From: Macrocystis pyrifera
Lineage: Eukaryota; Sar; Phaeophyceae; Laminariales; Laminariaceae
DNA: 64,000 nt
Assembly (NCBI GenBank): GCA_031763025.1
Contig: JASSKH010000037.1
Location: 1,984,001 to 2,048,000 of the forward strand
Reading direction: 5' to 3'
In this document: one piece after another, positions 10,004 to 20,230 of the stretch
Layout of the letters: every line of letters begins with the position of its first letter
Numbering within the stretch: position 1 is the stretch's first letter
The notes under the pieces: generated by a model
Database searches by the model: none
What the model was told of the DNA's origin: nothing
What the model saw: the letters and a program-made list of their open reading frames with translations, nothing else
Position numbers and translations under genes: made by a program

Positions 10004-12356
10004 CAATATTTAAAACAAGAGGCATTCCTACGATCGAACACGCCTACGCCAACAACGAGCAAGCCGTCATGCAAGGTAGTATCATCCCCGTTCATACAAC
10101 CCGGAAGATAACACACCGCTCCTCGGATGACCTTCCGAAATGTTTTTGCTTTTCTTTTTTTCCACCTCCACAACGGGGAGTGCACAAACGCCGAGCGATG
10201 CTACTGTATGCGCCTATTATGAAAAAAAAAAACTCTCGGAAGAATTGTTTCCAGAGCCATCAGTTTCGATTCACTTCATTACATAGGCTATCTACTGGTA
10301 CTGCTGTTGCTCCTGAAATGCATTCCATTTCATCCTACTAAGAGAAACGTAAAAAACGGACCCAATTCAATTTCAGGTGTATACCCGCAGATGCAGCGCT
10401 TGTGTGTTTGTCGTCCGAGCGTAGGCCGCGGCATCCCGGGGCAGGGCCCCAGCGCGGCCACCCGCCCCCCCCCGGGGGCCCCCCCCCCCCCCCCCCCAGT
10501 CGGAACGGTTGCACACTATTTATTGTACGTCTAGATGTTAACCCCTTTCGAGACTCCGAGAGAGGGACCAAACCAGTGGCTGACAACTTCAGTCTTGGCA
10601 ACTGTCCACGAGCACAAAGAGTGAGGGCCAAGAAGTCCGGGCGGGATCACGTTCCCCCCGTGCCGCACGACTCCTTGCATCAACCATTGAAACTCAAGAC
10701 ACCAACCATTGTATCATCCCGCCAGTCACGCAGTGACCGCCGCTGTAAACCGTCGCCTTTTTTGTCGTCAATTTTCACCTCCGAAAGTCTCCAGCAGGGT
10801 TAAGCCCGGCCGTGTCATTCCTCCCAGCCTCGCGGACCCTGCAGGGACATCGGCTAACAGGCTTGACATCACCGTTCCCTTTAACATTAGTACGTTGGTT
10901 CGGGGACACCCCCCCCCCCTCTCCTGCCAACGAAAACGGAAACAAACACCCAACACCGCGTGTTTTGCGAGCAGCCGAATACACGCGGCTATCTACCTGT
11001 ACACGACGATGGCGAGGCCCTACTTGTAGCACACCTACACCTACACCATCGACAACAACAACGAAAATAAAAAAACGAACGAGCGAGCGAACGAACGAAC
11101 GAACAAACAAGCGAGAGCCATATAAAAATAAATTTTGGTCAAACGGGCACACGCTTTGGTCCACCCCGTACCCGGGCGGCTAACCTTTTTCGCCACGCTA
11201 CGAATAACCGAACGGACAACTTAGGCAGAATGCGGCACAAAATTTACAGGGCAAGCTGCCTTCGGACCAGCCCGGGCCGAAAACACAGGAACAGCAAAAC
11301 TATCGGTATACCTGGCACCTACCATCACACGACGGCTAATACAGTACACGAGAAGCACCCCTCCTCCTTCGAAAAAAAACGGAAGAAAAAATCGCGCCTT
11401 GACGCTCCCATCCGACCAAAACAAAAGCAAGAACTGAAAAAAAGAAAAGAAAAGAAAACAGAAAAGGCGCGGGGAAGCTCCCGCTAAGAAGCAGCCACCG
11501 CCCAAACTCCAACGACAAAAGGCGAGCCGACCAAAAGTTTGAGCCAACATTCTCGCCACTCCGGCAGAGGACGAATATGCACCCCCAACAAATTGTACTT
11601 CCCAAGACAGTACCTCCGAGATTGTAGCTCCAAGATGGTACCAGATTGTGATTCCCAAGAGGTATTCAGCCGAGCCGCGTTCACAGCAAGCAACATCACA
11701 CAAACACCTCTCTCACGTTGCGCGTGCCCTCCACTCATTCCAACGAGCGTGCAAAAAAGAAAAGGAAAAAAAAAAAGGGAGCCCCGTGCTACCCACACAA
11801 ACCCAATGAGCTCCCCTTCAGGGCGTTAAAAGTCTACCGCTACCCCTTCGGGAGGTATAGATGGGGGAGGCGCCGCCGCCACCCCTCATTCCCGCCCCCC
11901 AGTCTCGAAAAAACATGCCAACAATTCTAATAGCATGCCACGCCCCCTTCTTTGGCCCTCCTCTGGACCTCGGCCCACCGAATCACCACAAAAAAAAACA
12001 CACACATACACACAAAATTGGTGGCGTATTCGCCGGATTGATCAAGTTTTGCGCGAACCCGAACGTTTCCAGGACGTCGCACCAACTTCCCGCAACATTC
12101 TCCGAGCGTCCCGGTCCGGTCCAGCCCACCCCCGTCAAGACAAGTCAGTTTCCATCCACGAGAGACACCGCCTCTTTTCTGGAAATCCCCACCGCGTCAG
12201 CCGGAATTCGGCCACCTCTATTACCTTTGGTGGAGGCTTTGCAGCCATTGGTCACTTGTTCCGTGGCACGTAGGGGTGGTGATGATCGTCGAGAAGGCCA
12301 CTGCCCGAAGAGGCGAGCGAGCAGGCCCAGCAACACCACCGCCAGAGCCTGTCAGC

Positions 12357-12357
<1 letters not shown>
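10004..12357. other. No gene confirmed; contains poly-C tract
   Basis: A C-rich block with a run of 19 C ends at 10497. The region 11900-12340 stays open in several frames on both strands and could hide an exon (for example on the minus strand, ending at a donor near 12230), but none is decisive. Confidence 0.4.
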
Positions 12358-12389
<32 letters not shown>

Positions 12390-12500
12390 ACTCATTTGTT
12401 GCTTGCCTTAGTCATTTGACCATTGACCACGCATCCCTTTCGAGACGGAGCACCGTTCCTACTCCTAATAGAGACACCTCCAACATTTGGGCGCTCATTG
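12358..12500 (+). repeat. Poly-G-anchored repeat, second subfamily, copy 1
   Basis: A run of 30 G (12359-12388) leads into TACTCATTTGTTGCTTGCC, then 'gaccattgaccacgcatccc', 'agacggagcaccgttcctac' and 'caacatttgggcgctc'. An inverted copy lies at 61092-61208. Confidence 0.7.
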
Positions 12501-12727
12501 CGTTGTTTCCACGTATTACATAGAAACTTTTTGCTGATCTTATCCCCTTCCTGTCTGACCGCCTGTGGCCATCATTTATCTCCTAGGATATCGATCGTTT
12601 TCTCGCTGTTGTTCAGTGTATCAAACTCCTCCATGCCACATTCGTCCATTTCCCTCATCTCTTCTAACACATCCCGTTCCTCCTTGTATATTTCACATTT
12701 TCCTACTATGTGAGTTCAACTCTCTAT

Positions 12728-12880
12728 TGCTTTGAGGGGGGGCGTGTACTCATTATTATCATGCATGGCCGTAGTCGTATATTATATAATTATATATATA
12801 TATATATATATATGACCATAGACCCTCGCATCCCTACAATGCCGGGACGGAGCACGTCGGGTTTTCACCGACCAGGCAGA
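12728..12880 (+). repeat. Poly-G-anchored MITE-like repeat, copy 2, split by (TA)n
   Basis: Same unit as 5985-6105, with a TA dinucleotide run of about 30 bases (12781-12812) inserted or expanded between 'cgtagtcgtat' and 'gaccatagaccctcgc'. Confidence 0.65.
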
Positions 12881-12938
12881 CCTTTGACTGTACTGGAACT
12901 GCAGTACTATCAATAGTATTAATAAAAGGATTCAGATA

Positions 12939-13021
12939 TACCATTCTGTCCCGAAATATAAGAACCGTTTGGTTTAATAATTATTGTAAAACCGGTTCTT
13001 ATATTATGGGACAAAGTGGTA
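12939..13021. mobile_element. Stowaway-like MITE, 83 bp
   Basis: The element is almost wholly a stem. Left end TACCATTCTGTCCCGAAATA pairs with right end TATTATGGGACAAAGTGGTA, and AAGAACC pairs with GGTTCTT further in. The ends are bounded by TA. The pattern 'GTCCCATAATATAAGAACC' resembles the ends of Stowaway (Tc1/mariner-type) MITEs. That family assignment is inference. Confidence 0.65.
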
Positions 13022-13376
13022 GTTGATACCGACAAAAAAAAACAGGAATAGCTTTCCCGGATGCAGTGTGGCCTTGAATGGGCCCCTGTTTCGCGTCAGG
13101 CAGTTGGTTGATAGGCTTTTAACGTACAGTACACTTCGCGCGTGATACCTGAGGTGGAGGTTCACGATACGTGTATGGAACAACCAGTACATACACAAGA
13201 CGGTTACACGGTATGATAAGATACGTACCCGGTGTGCAAAGCAGCAGAGTTGTGTCGCGGATTTTGGGATCGCACGATCGAGCCCAAACGGAGACCATCC
13301 TACCGCATGAACCTCGCAGGGCTGGGTAAAAAACGCCGACAGGCTCGCTATCAACCCTAGGGCCGCGCGCACGCAC

Positions 13377-13556
13377 CTGCAGCCCCATGCAGGACACCGC
13401 CCACAGAAGGCGGTAGTACTTCCCGAACATCTCCAGGGAGGCCGGGGGCACCGACATCGTCGCCACGTTCACGCCCGTGACGATATTGACCGGGGCAAGC
13501 CACCACCAGTGGTAGCAGGTCAAAAACAAGAATCCAACGGAGTTCCACCAGAAATC
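13377..13556 (-). CDS. TMEM164-like protein, downstream exon
   Basis: On the minus strand this exon runs from 13556 (after GAAAG) to 13377 (before donor GTGCGTGCG). It completes the split arginine codon left by the upstream exon (AG + G) and continues D-F-W-W-N-S-V-G-F-L-F-L-T-C-Y-H-W-W-W. A further membrane segment and the block G-K-Y-Y-R-L-L-W follow. A Tyr-His ahead of a hydrophobic segment, then 'VTGVNV', then a Tyr-Tyr-Arg block matches my memory of the C-terminal part of TMEM164. The acceptor is preceded by the polypyrimidine stretch CCCTTTCCTTTCCTCTCCC. The last coding exon beyond 13377 was not found. Confidence 0.65.
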
Positions 13557-13604
13557 CCTTTCACGTTCGGAAATCAGGGAGAGGAAAGGAAAGGGAGGAG
13601 GGCG

Positions 13605-13720
13605 GGGGGGGGGGGGGTGTACTCATATATCATGCATGGCCGTAGTCGTATGACCATAGACCCTCGCATCCCTACAATGCGGGGACGGATCACGTCCGGT
13701 TTTCACCGACCAGGCCGACA
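13605..13720 (+). repeat. Poly-G-anchored MITE-like repeat, copy 3, in the TMEM164-like intron
   Basis: A run of 15 G (13603-13617) leads into TGTACTCATATATCATGCAT, followed by the family core 'gaccatagaccctcgcatcc' and 'ttttcaccgaccagg'. On the minus (gene) strand its poly-C end lies just upstream of the exon's acceptor and may supply the polypyrimidine tract. Confidence 0.65.
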
Positions 13721-13970
13721 TTGGGGGGGGCAGGGGGAGGGTAGGCGGGCGGGCGGGCGGGGCGTGTGTGTGATGCATTTCCGCAGCATAGGGGAGCGCC
13801 TCAAGAGTTGCTTTAGGCATAGAGCTGCCTGCGACCACGGCCAGGAATATTGGTATTGATGAAGGGGTGTTGGGTCCTCGGCGAGACAAGCTGTGCAGAG
13901 ATGGTTGGTACTCTCCAGGGCAACGAAACCGAGAGCGAACAGCGAGAAATGACACCGACTGCTGTGTTAG

Positions 13971-14096
13971 CTCTTTGAGGACTGCAGTCCCGTTCGTACC
14001 AACTATTTTAGGACTGCAGACCCGTTCGGGGGACAACCTACTTGAAATTAGAGTGGTACGTCCCCCAAACGGAAACTGCTGCAGTACTAAAAGGGT
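13971..14096. mobile_element. GACTGCAG-type MITE, copy 2, with duplicated left end
   Basis: The left end (gaggactgcagtcccgttcg) occurs twice in succession at 13977 and 14010. The usual centre and the right end GCAGTACTAAAAGGG follow. It lies in the TMEM164-like intron. Confidence 0.7.
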
Positions 14097-14189
14097 AACT
14101 TGGTAACAGTTACCGCAAGAATTACCAGGTAACTTTTATAAAAAAAAACTTTTGATTGGACACAAAAGTGAACCTGAAAAAAAAGGTAC

Positions 14190-14296
14190 TATTACGGGGG
14201 TCCATAGTTAACGGGACCAAATTTTGTTAGTAAAAATAGGTAAATATAGGTTTTTATGTATACCATAGGTCCTATTAACCATGTACCCCCGTAATA
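14190..14296. mobile_element. TATTACGGGGG MITE, copy 1
   Basis: The ends TATTACGGGGGTCCATAGTT and its near inverted complement are 107 bp apart. The interior reads 'ttgttagtaaaaataggtaaatataggttttt'. It lies in the TMEM164-like intron. Ten copies occur in the window, and the TA at each end may be the target duplication, as in Tc1/mariner-derived MITEs. Confidence 0.85.
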
Positions 14297-14787
14297 GGTA
14301 ACCAGGTACCGGGTAACCGCTGTTGGACGTATCGACAATGAACATGTACAGACTGTAACTCCTCCAGCGTTTAGATTGGATCACGTGTTGTCAGGGATTG
14401 GTGCGTTTTCTTTCGGTACCGCTTTGCCTCCGAGAGACACGAACCAACAACTCTGATGTGGAGCAGGCGCACCGCTTACTCCAAGAAAGTACGCCTCGGT
14501 GGTCCCTCTCACATCACACAGACGCAGAGCATACAGGTATCGGCCGCCATTCCCCCCTAACCTCGCTCGAGCGGGAGGGCTGGCCACCTGTTCAAGCCAC
14601 AGTGTTCTGATTGGACTGATGTCATCGGCGCCTGCCGTGAGGGCCGAAAACAGCTGCCACAGAGCTACCGAGCGTGTCCTCCCGATATTCCATATTTTGG
14701 GGAGTGATAATCACGCCTACATATATCATAGCTACGATACATAGGCGCGATTAGGTTTCCGCGTTTTCCTTCAGCTTGGGCTCTCAC

Positions 14788-15289
14788 CTATACATCCACT
14801 GCCCCCCCAACAGCAGCCTGAAGAACGGCACCATCAGCATCAGCGTGTGCTGCCCCCAAAATATCGCGACCTCGACGGGGTCGTTCGGCAGAGACGGCGC
14901 CACGAAGGCTAGGAACGGGCCCCACCATAGCGTCGTCGAAACGTGCATCACCAAGAGGGACAGCTCCGACTCGCTGAACACGCACAGGCCCATCACGAGG
15001 CTGTGCACGTGGCACGGCTGCCACAAGTACGCCGGATGGGAGATAAGCTCGTTCATCGTGAACTTCAGGAACGCCCCGGCCGCGACGTGTCCCACGAGAC
15101 CGGCCCCCCACAGCTTCATGACGAACGGCGTCTTGGTGAGATTGAAGGTGCCCGCCGCGCGCCGTAGTTGCAAGCGCGTCCGACAGAGCTTGAAGTAGAG
15201 GTACACCAGGGGGCTCAGGACGAGGATCGACCCGGCCGTCTCGATCACGTGCTGTCTGGGGCTAAGGTACCACTGGGAAACGAAAGCGT
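14788..15289 (-). CDS. TMEM164-like multi-pass membrane protein, upstream exon
   Basis: The minus-strand exon is bounded by acceptor CTCTCTCCCCAG (ending 15290) and donor GTGAGAG (from 14787). It encodes about 166 residues. Hydrophobic segments in order are near residues 15-35 (I-E-T-A-G-S-I-L-V-L-S-P), 60-80, 85-105 and 115-155. The third holds 'AYLWQPCHVHSL', and a Pro-Cys-His at this position is the feature I recall as characteristic of TMEM164. Human TMEM164 is an acyltransferase acting on ether-lipid phosphatidylethanolamines in the ER. Activity here is inferred only from family. The exon ends with AG of an arginine codon, completed by the exon at 13556, so the 1231-bp intron is phase-consistent. 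The N-terminal exon upstream of 15289 was not identified. The ORF remains open past the acceptor, but that part is low-complexity and probably intron. Confidence 0.7.
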
Positions 15290-15390
15290 CTGGGGAGAGA
15301 GAGGGGGGAGGGGAGCGAAGCGTGGCGCACCCACAGGCAACGCAAACGGGCGAACGACGCGCGAGAGGGACGAGAGGGTACATAGCGGTT

Positions 15391-15523
15391 AGCTCCTCTA
15401 GAGCCGCAACCCCGTTTAGGGGTACAAACTACTCGGAAATAATGTGGGACATTCTTCGCAGAGTGGGTTGCAATATAACCGTACCCACGTTTGGGAGGAC
15501 AAACTACTTGGGATTCATGTTGG
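15391..15523. mobile_element. GACTGCAG-type MITE, copy 3, diverged and doubled
   Basis: Two half-elements follow each other: 'gccgcaaccccgtttagggg' with 'acaaactactcggaa', then 'cgtttgggaggacaaactac' with 'ttgggattcatgttgg'. Both belong to the family seen at 7480. Confidence 0.5.
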
Positions 15524-15795
15524 ATTTGTTTTTCGCAGCAACAGAAACGTAAAAAAAAGGTTTTCGTGAGTGTCATTGCAAGGGGACTGGTCTTTTTGGC
15601 GCGTCTGTCACGGCCTCTTTTGGCCCTGATATACTAGTCTTGGTGAAGGGTTAGGGGGCGGTCGGTCAAGGCGGTCAAACCGCGGTTTCCTCTCTTGCCG
15701 TTGCTTGTGACAGAAGTTACTTGCGACCGAAACAAAGGTACCAGTAATCTTTTACTCGAGCAATATTTGTGAGCGAAGGTGCCGATATTTGCAGG

Positions 15796-16456
15796 CGTCG
15801 GCGAAAGCATCTACAGACAGATCACGATCTACTGTAGATCATCTGGTTCCTCACCTGCCATTGTGAAAGCTTGTGCAGGATCTGCGTATATAGTACACAT
15901 CGGAGAAAGCATCTACAGATAGATCATGATCTAGATCATCTAGTTCCTCACCTGCCGTTGTAAAAGCTTGTGCAGGATCTGCCTAGTATCTAGTACACAT
16001 CGGACAGATCATCTACAGATAATCATGATCTAGATAATCTAGTTCCTCACCTGCCGTTGTAAAAGCTTGTGCAGGATCTGCCTAGTATCTAGTACACATC
16101 GGACAGATCATTTACAGATAGATCATTATCTAGATCATCTAGTTCCTCACCTGCCGTTGTAAAAGCTTGTGCAGGATCTGCCTAGTATCTAGTACACATC
16201 GGACAGATCATTTACAGATAGATCATTATCTCGATCATCTAATTCCTCACCTGCCGTTGTGAAAGCCTGTGCAGGATCTGCCTTACAGGGCAGATCCAAC
16301 CCAAAACACACGTTCTACTGTAGATCATACAAATTTTACGGGTCCCGCCCGGCAAAATGAGCTACTAACTGTAGATCATACAATATCGGCAATAGATCTG
16401 CCTTGGAAGGTCTCGATCATGATCTGTAGATGGTCTGTACATGATCTGTCCGTCGG
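15796..16456 (+). mobile_element. GATC-rich inverted-repeat element, copy 2, with five ~100-bp internal units
   Basis: The ends are CGTCGGCGAAAGCATCTACA and CATGATCTGTCCGTCGGAGG. Units of 99-102 bp begin at 15799, 15901, 16001, 16100 and 16200. Each reads 'catctacagatagatca', 'tagttcctcacctgccgttg' and 'gtgcaggatctgcc'. Copies at 9723 and 56071 have the unit only once, so the array expanded within this copy. Confidence 0.75.
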
Positions 16457-17096
16457 AGGTGTGGAAAGTTGTGACCGAAGATGTTTGCGACAAGTATATA
16501 CCGGTAGGAAATTGTGATTGTTAGCTACTGTAGTACTGGTATGATAGTTGTGGGTGAAGGTATCTGTGAGCGAAGGCGGTTGTGAACGAGGGCAGTTACG
16601 GTCGAAGGTACTGCGCTGGAGGTGGTGATACTACTGTCGTACCCGCATGATATTATCTCCCAGGAATCTAGTCCCCGGTAAAAACAAAGCAAAAAAAAGG
16701 TCTCCATGGAAAAAAAAACAGCGAACAGTGCAGTGGTGATACTACTGTCGTAAATATACGTGCACCGCAGAACAGTGCACTAGTAATAGCATGCAAGGGA
16801 AACGGTACTATTAACGAGGGGAGCTCACCACTGATTCCAGAAAAATTGAAGTTAGTTGTGCCGCCTACTATTAATAGTTGTTTCAAGAAACAAACAAAAA
16901 CGTCAGCCATGTACAAATTACTTGCTTGTGTGGATCGCCGCCCAGTCTTTTTTCCGTTCGTCATTAGTCGTTGCGTGATGTCGATCCAGCATCGCACAGC
17001 AGCATCTTGGATTTGGGAACGCACAGAAGAGAGAGCAACACAGCATAGAAGCTTACAGTCGTACGAAACAAAACTCTAGAAAAACGTGAACGTCTC

Positions 17097-17203
17097 CTAC
17101 AGCAGTCTACTGATATTTGTACCAAAGAGACTTGTACAGAAAAATACATGAAAATATGCCGCCGGGGCTGCTGCAAACTGAGGCCACCGCCCCCGCCCCC
17201 CCC

Positions 17204-17235
<32 letters not shown>

Positions 17236-17723
17236 TTCACAGTATAGTTTGGGTAGCTGCTATAATAGCTGCCGCCCTCTGCTGCTGCTGCTGCAGCTGC
17301 CGTCTCTGCGGGAAGAGCTATACTCGGAGCATATGCCCTATCGCAAAGAAACATGTGCGTCTCGTATACGTCAGCTGTGACGTTTTGTGCACCTAAAAAA
17401 AATCCGAAGAACGAAAGGCCAACAGCAGCAGCTGAAATTCCGAAGTCTACAGCCCAACACAAACCGGAAGGCCCACCACAAGTTGCAATCTTGAAGTCTC
17501 TGCAGCCGATAGGAACAAAATACATAACAACCAGCCACACCATAACGGTACACATACCAGGTACGCATTTGCCACTGAAGGCACGGCAGTTTATACTCAG
17601 TGACAGGCGTTTTCGCAACTGCCGCCGTGCGGGAGGTGTGAGTACCGACACCACCAGTGTCATGAGCCTGATCTCACCAAAAACACTACCAGGTACTCGA
17701 GAATTAACAACAAATAACTGCAT
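17097..17723 (-). CDS. Unrecognised multi-pass membrane protein with Ala tracts
   Basis: An ATG-initiated frame of 208 codons lies on the minus strand. Hydrophobic stretches suggest membrane segments near residues 20-30, 57-75 (C-T-V-M-V-W-L-V-V-M-Y-F-V) and 92-112 (F-G-I-S-A-A-A-V-G-L-S-F-F-G). Cysteine pairs lie around the second. After these come the possible N-glycosylation sites N-V-T and N-Y-T, an Ala run from GCA/GCT repeats, and a second Ala run from a GCC/GGC microsatellite (complement of 17185-17240). I do not recognise the family. The C-terminal part beyond the second Ala run (about 30 residues) may be read-through of a non-coding 3' region, and the first 50 residues may be intronic. 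The opposite strand's poly-proline frames are shadows of the microsatellite. Confidence 0.45.
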
Positions 17724-18053
17724 ATACTACACTATACAAAGTATATACTATATACACTATTAATAGTATACATACACTCTATTGATAGTATTTCAAGTGT
17801 GGCCGACAGTGTAGCGTCAGGGTACCAACTGGGCCCTGCCGGCGGCAAGTTATATATCCAGGGTCAATATGGAGGGCTCCAGTCCGGTTCGATCAGACCA
17901 GCGTAGAATCAGGGTGGCTGTGGAGAAATAGCGGCATTTAGAAGGTTAGTACGACATCACCCCATTACTACTGGGCAACATACGTAACACGGTAGTCGTT
18001 TCTACATATTACATAAAGCAGTATCAGGTATACCACATACACACCAGGCATTA

Positions 18054-18162
18054 ATATCACGGGGGGCCATAGTTAACAGGACCTATGGTATACAAAAAAA
18101 CCTATATAGTTACCTATTTTTACTAACAATACTTGGTCCTATTTACTATGACCCCCGAAATA
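18054..18162. mobile_element. TATTACGGGGG MITE, copy 2
   Basis: The left end is altered (ATATCACGGGGGGCCATAGT). The body reads 'taacaggacctatggtatac' and 'ttactatgacccccgaaata'. 109 bp. Confidence 0.75.
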
Positions 18163-18243
18163 GTAATATTACACATGACACCGGACACCCTCTGGTACAT
18201 ATTTTGTACATACGACAGATGTTGCGAAAGGACCCGAGACAAG

Positions 18244-18434
18244 AGCGTTGAGTTTCGCACATGTTTCGTGCGATGATCGTTTTTTCTCTCAACAACGGCA
18301 AGGCTCTCTATCTCGACCAGATGTTTCCGAAAACAGCTTAATCGGTTCTTGTTCGGTTTTGGCAACCTTCCCCTGCAGGAAAAATCGAGCGCTGAAAAAC
18401 GAAAACGATCGCATCCCTATGCAAGCTCAACGCT
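18244..18434. mobile_element. AGCGTTGAG MITE, copy 2
   Basis: The ends are AGCGTTGAGTTTCGCAC and GCAAGCTCAACGCT. The internal words 'atctcgaccaga', 'tttccgaaaacagctta' and 'ggcaaccttcccc' match 6148-6380. It abuts a GACTGCAG MITE on its right. Confidence 0.75.
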
Positions 18435-18437
18435 CTC

Positions 18438-18535
18438 AACCCTTTTAGGATTGCAGTCCCGTTTCGAGGACAAACCAGTCTAATTCCAACTGTTTTGTCC
18501 CCAAAGCGAGACTGCAGTCCTAAAATTTCAAAACG
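18438..18535. mobile_element. GACTGCAG-type MITE, copy 4
   Basis: Nearly perfect inverted ends: CTTTTAGGATTGCAGTCCCG and GAGACTGCAGTCCTAAAA. The centre reads 'gaggacaaaccagtctaatt'. It lies immediately beside the AGCGTTGAG element. Confidence 0.8.
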
Positions 18536-19440
18536 AATAAGAATGAGCAAAAGAAATCGCAACTCCTCGCTGGGCAACCTGATCCCACGCCGACCTAATG
18601 TCCCCCCCCCCCCGACAAACCTGAGCCCTCCAAACTGGCCCTGGGAACAGATTGCACAAGCTGGTCGGCGGCAGTCAGCTAACAACATCAGATTCGTCAC
18701 CAAAAATCACCCCATAATAAAGCTGAACGACGATGGAAGTACCGGTAGATGAACATAATTTTACAAGCAGTATCACGTTTAGTCTTGAAGTCTACCACAG
18801 GCTGATCGAAAATATAAGGTGCCTTTCGATCGCCACATAAAGGTACAAAGTGCCATATATATTTCCGATCAAGCTACTACTCGAGTCGCTCGTATACCGG
18901 GCCAGATCTGTTCAGCATCCCTCGAACCACATCGCCCCATTTGCTTCGCATCGCAACGCACCCAATGTGTGGAACCCCATTTTTGCTTAGCATTGGCCAA
19001 TCAAGAGACCCAGTTTGCTTATCATCGCGCCGCACGTGCTTGGCATCGTGCCGCAAGGCCCTCGCTAACAGCACACATCCGGCATTTCGCACACCTGGCT
19101 CTCATTCCGCACACACAACAGGACTCTTTTGAGCTGGGGACCATTCTACGCTCACCCTTGGGCTCCTGTGAGCTAATCGTTGTGGTGAGGAGGGCCTCGT
19201 GTTTCGACAACCATCGCGCCGGAAGTACACACAGACACCGGCCTCGACCTGAACGGCCAAGTCCATTTTCCTTACAGCATATACGCGGCTGAAGGCGCCC
19301 AGCATGTTGCAACAACGTTACAGCAGTTCGGCTATGAGGCGTATGCGGGGGCTTTCATTCCCTGGCGGGTTAGGTGTCTCGCTCTCTCGCACTCTTTGTT
19401 TCACCGCGTTCTGATCAGGTTTGAGGTAGTGGGTGTGCAC

Positions 19441-19549
19441 TATTACGGGGGACCATAGTAAATAGGACCAAGTATTGTTAGTAAAAATACGTAAATATAT
19501 AGGTTTTTGTGTGTACCGCAGGTGCTATTAACTATGACCCCCCGTAATA
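19441..19549. mobile_element. TATTACGGGGG MITE, copy 3
   Basis: Intact-looking 109-bp copy with TATTACGGGGGACCATAGTA at the left and the inverted counterpart ending CCCCCCGTAATA at the right. Confidence 0.85.
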
Positions 19550-19639
19550 GTGAGCATGCGTTTAGACTATTACACCAAGACGAACCATAGTACAGCTGCC
19601 AGTCGTGTTGCGGTCACGGCGATAGGAGCGGCTACAACA

Positions 19640-20230
19640 ACGCTACCATGATGAGGCAGTAGCAGCAGCAGCAACAGCAAGCAGCAACAGAAAAGACCGC
19701 CGGTGCTGCTGAAGGTAACAGGAGCTGTGTTGGCTGCTTTGGCTGCACAGGCAGCGGCTGTTGATGTCCTACTGTAGGTTTCGTTGGACAGCAGGGGTAC
19801 CGTTAGTGATCACGTCATGTACAGGACAGCAGCGGAAAAAGTGAAAGCAACCGCAAGGCGTACGTAGCAGCGACAGCTACCTCTAGGGTTGCTGCTGTAC
19901 ATTGACAATCGATTGGTTCAGACCTGCTGTTGTCGCTGCTGCTGCTGCCGCCGCTGCTGTCTGCGGCTTTCTGCTGCACGTACTGCTGGACAACAGTCAC
20001 ACCACGTCACCCCGTACATATGCAGGCGGCACCTTTTTTGACAGCGAGGTGATAGGCGCGGCGACGCTATCTCGAAGCACCAGTATGCAGCTGCAATGGC
20101 TGGGGCTTTGCTGCTGAGCTGGGGTTGCTGCTGCACAGTAGTAGTAGCTGTGTCACTTTCGCTAGCTGTCGGGGCTGCTGTTGCTGCTGTAAACGGTGTT
20201 CTACTGCTGTTCGTATTACCGGACAACAGT
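19640..20230. repeat. CAG/GCT-trinucleotide-rich region
   Basis: Interrupted CAG, GCA and GCT runs (19660-19690, 19920-19965, 20085-20200) produce open frames full of Gln, Ala or Ser on several frames and both strands. Without a splice-bounded non-repetitive frame I do not call a gene. Confidence 0.55.

Noticed and set aside
11861-12523. 220-codon plus-strand frame running into a G30 tract
   Set aside because: The end is the poly-G repeat, and alternative frames on both strands are equally open. An exon may be hidden but cannot be chosen.
15796-16290. CRISPR-like regular array
   Set aside because: Units of 100 bp are repeated throughout with no unique spacers, and they lie within a transposon-like element.
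18819-19292. 157-codon open frame rich in His/Arg/Ala
   Set aside because: The opposite strand is open over the same stretch and residue order looks random.
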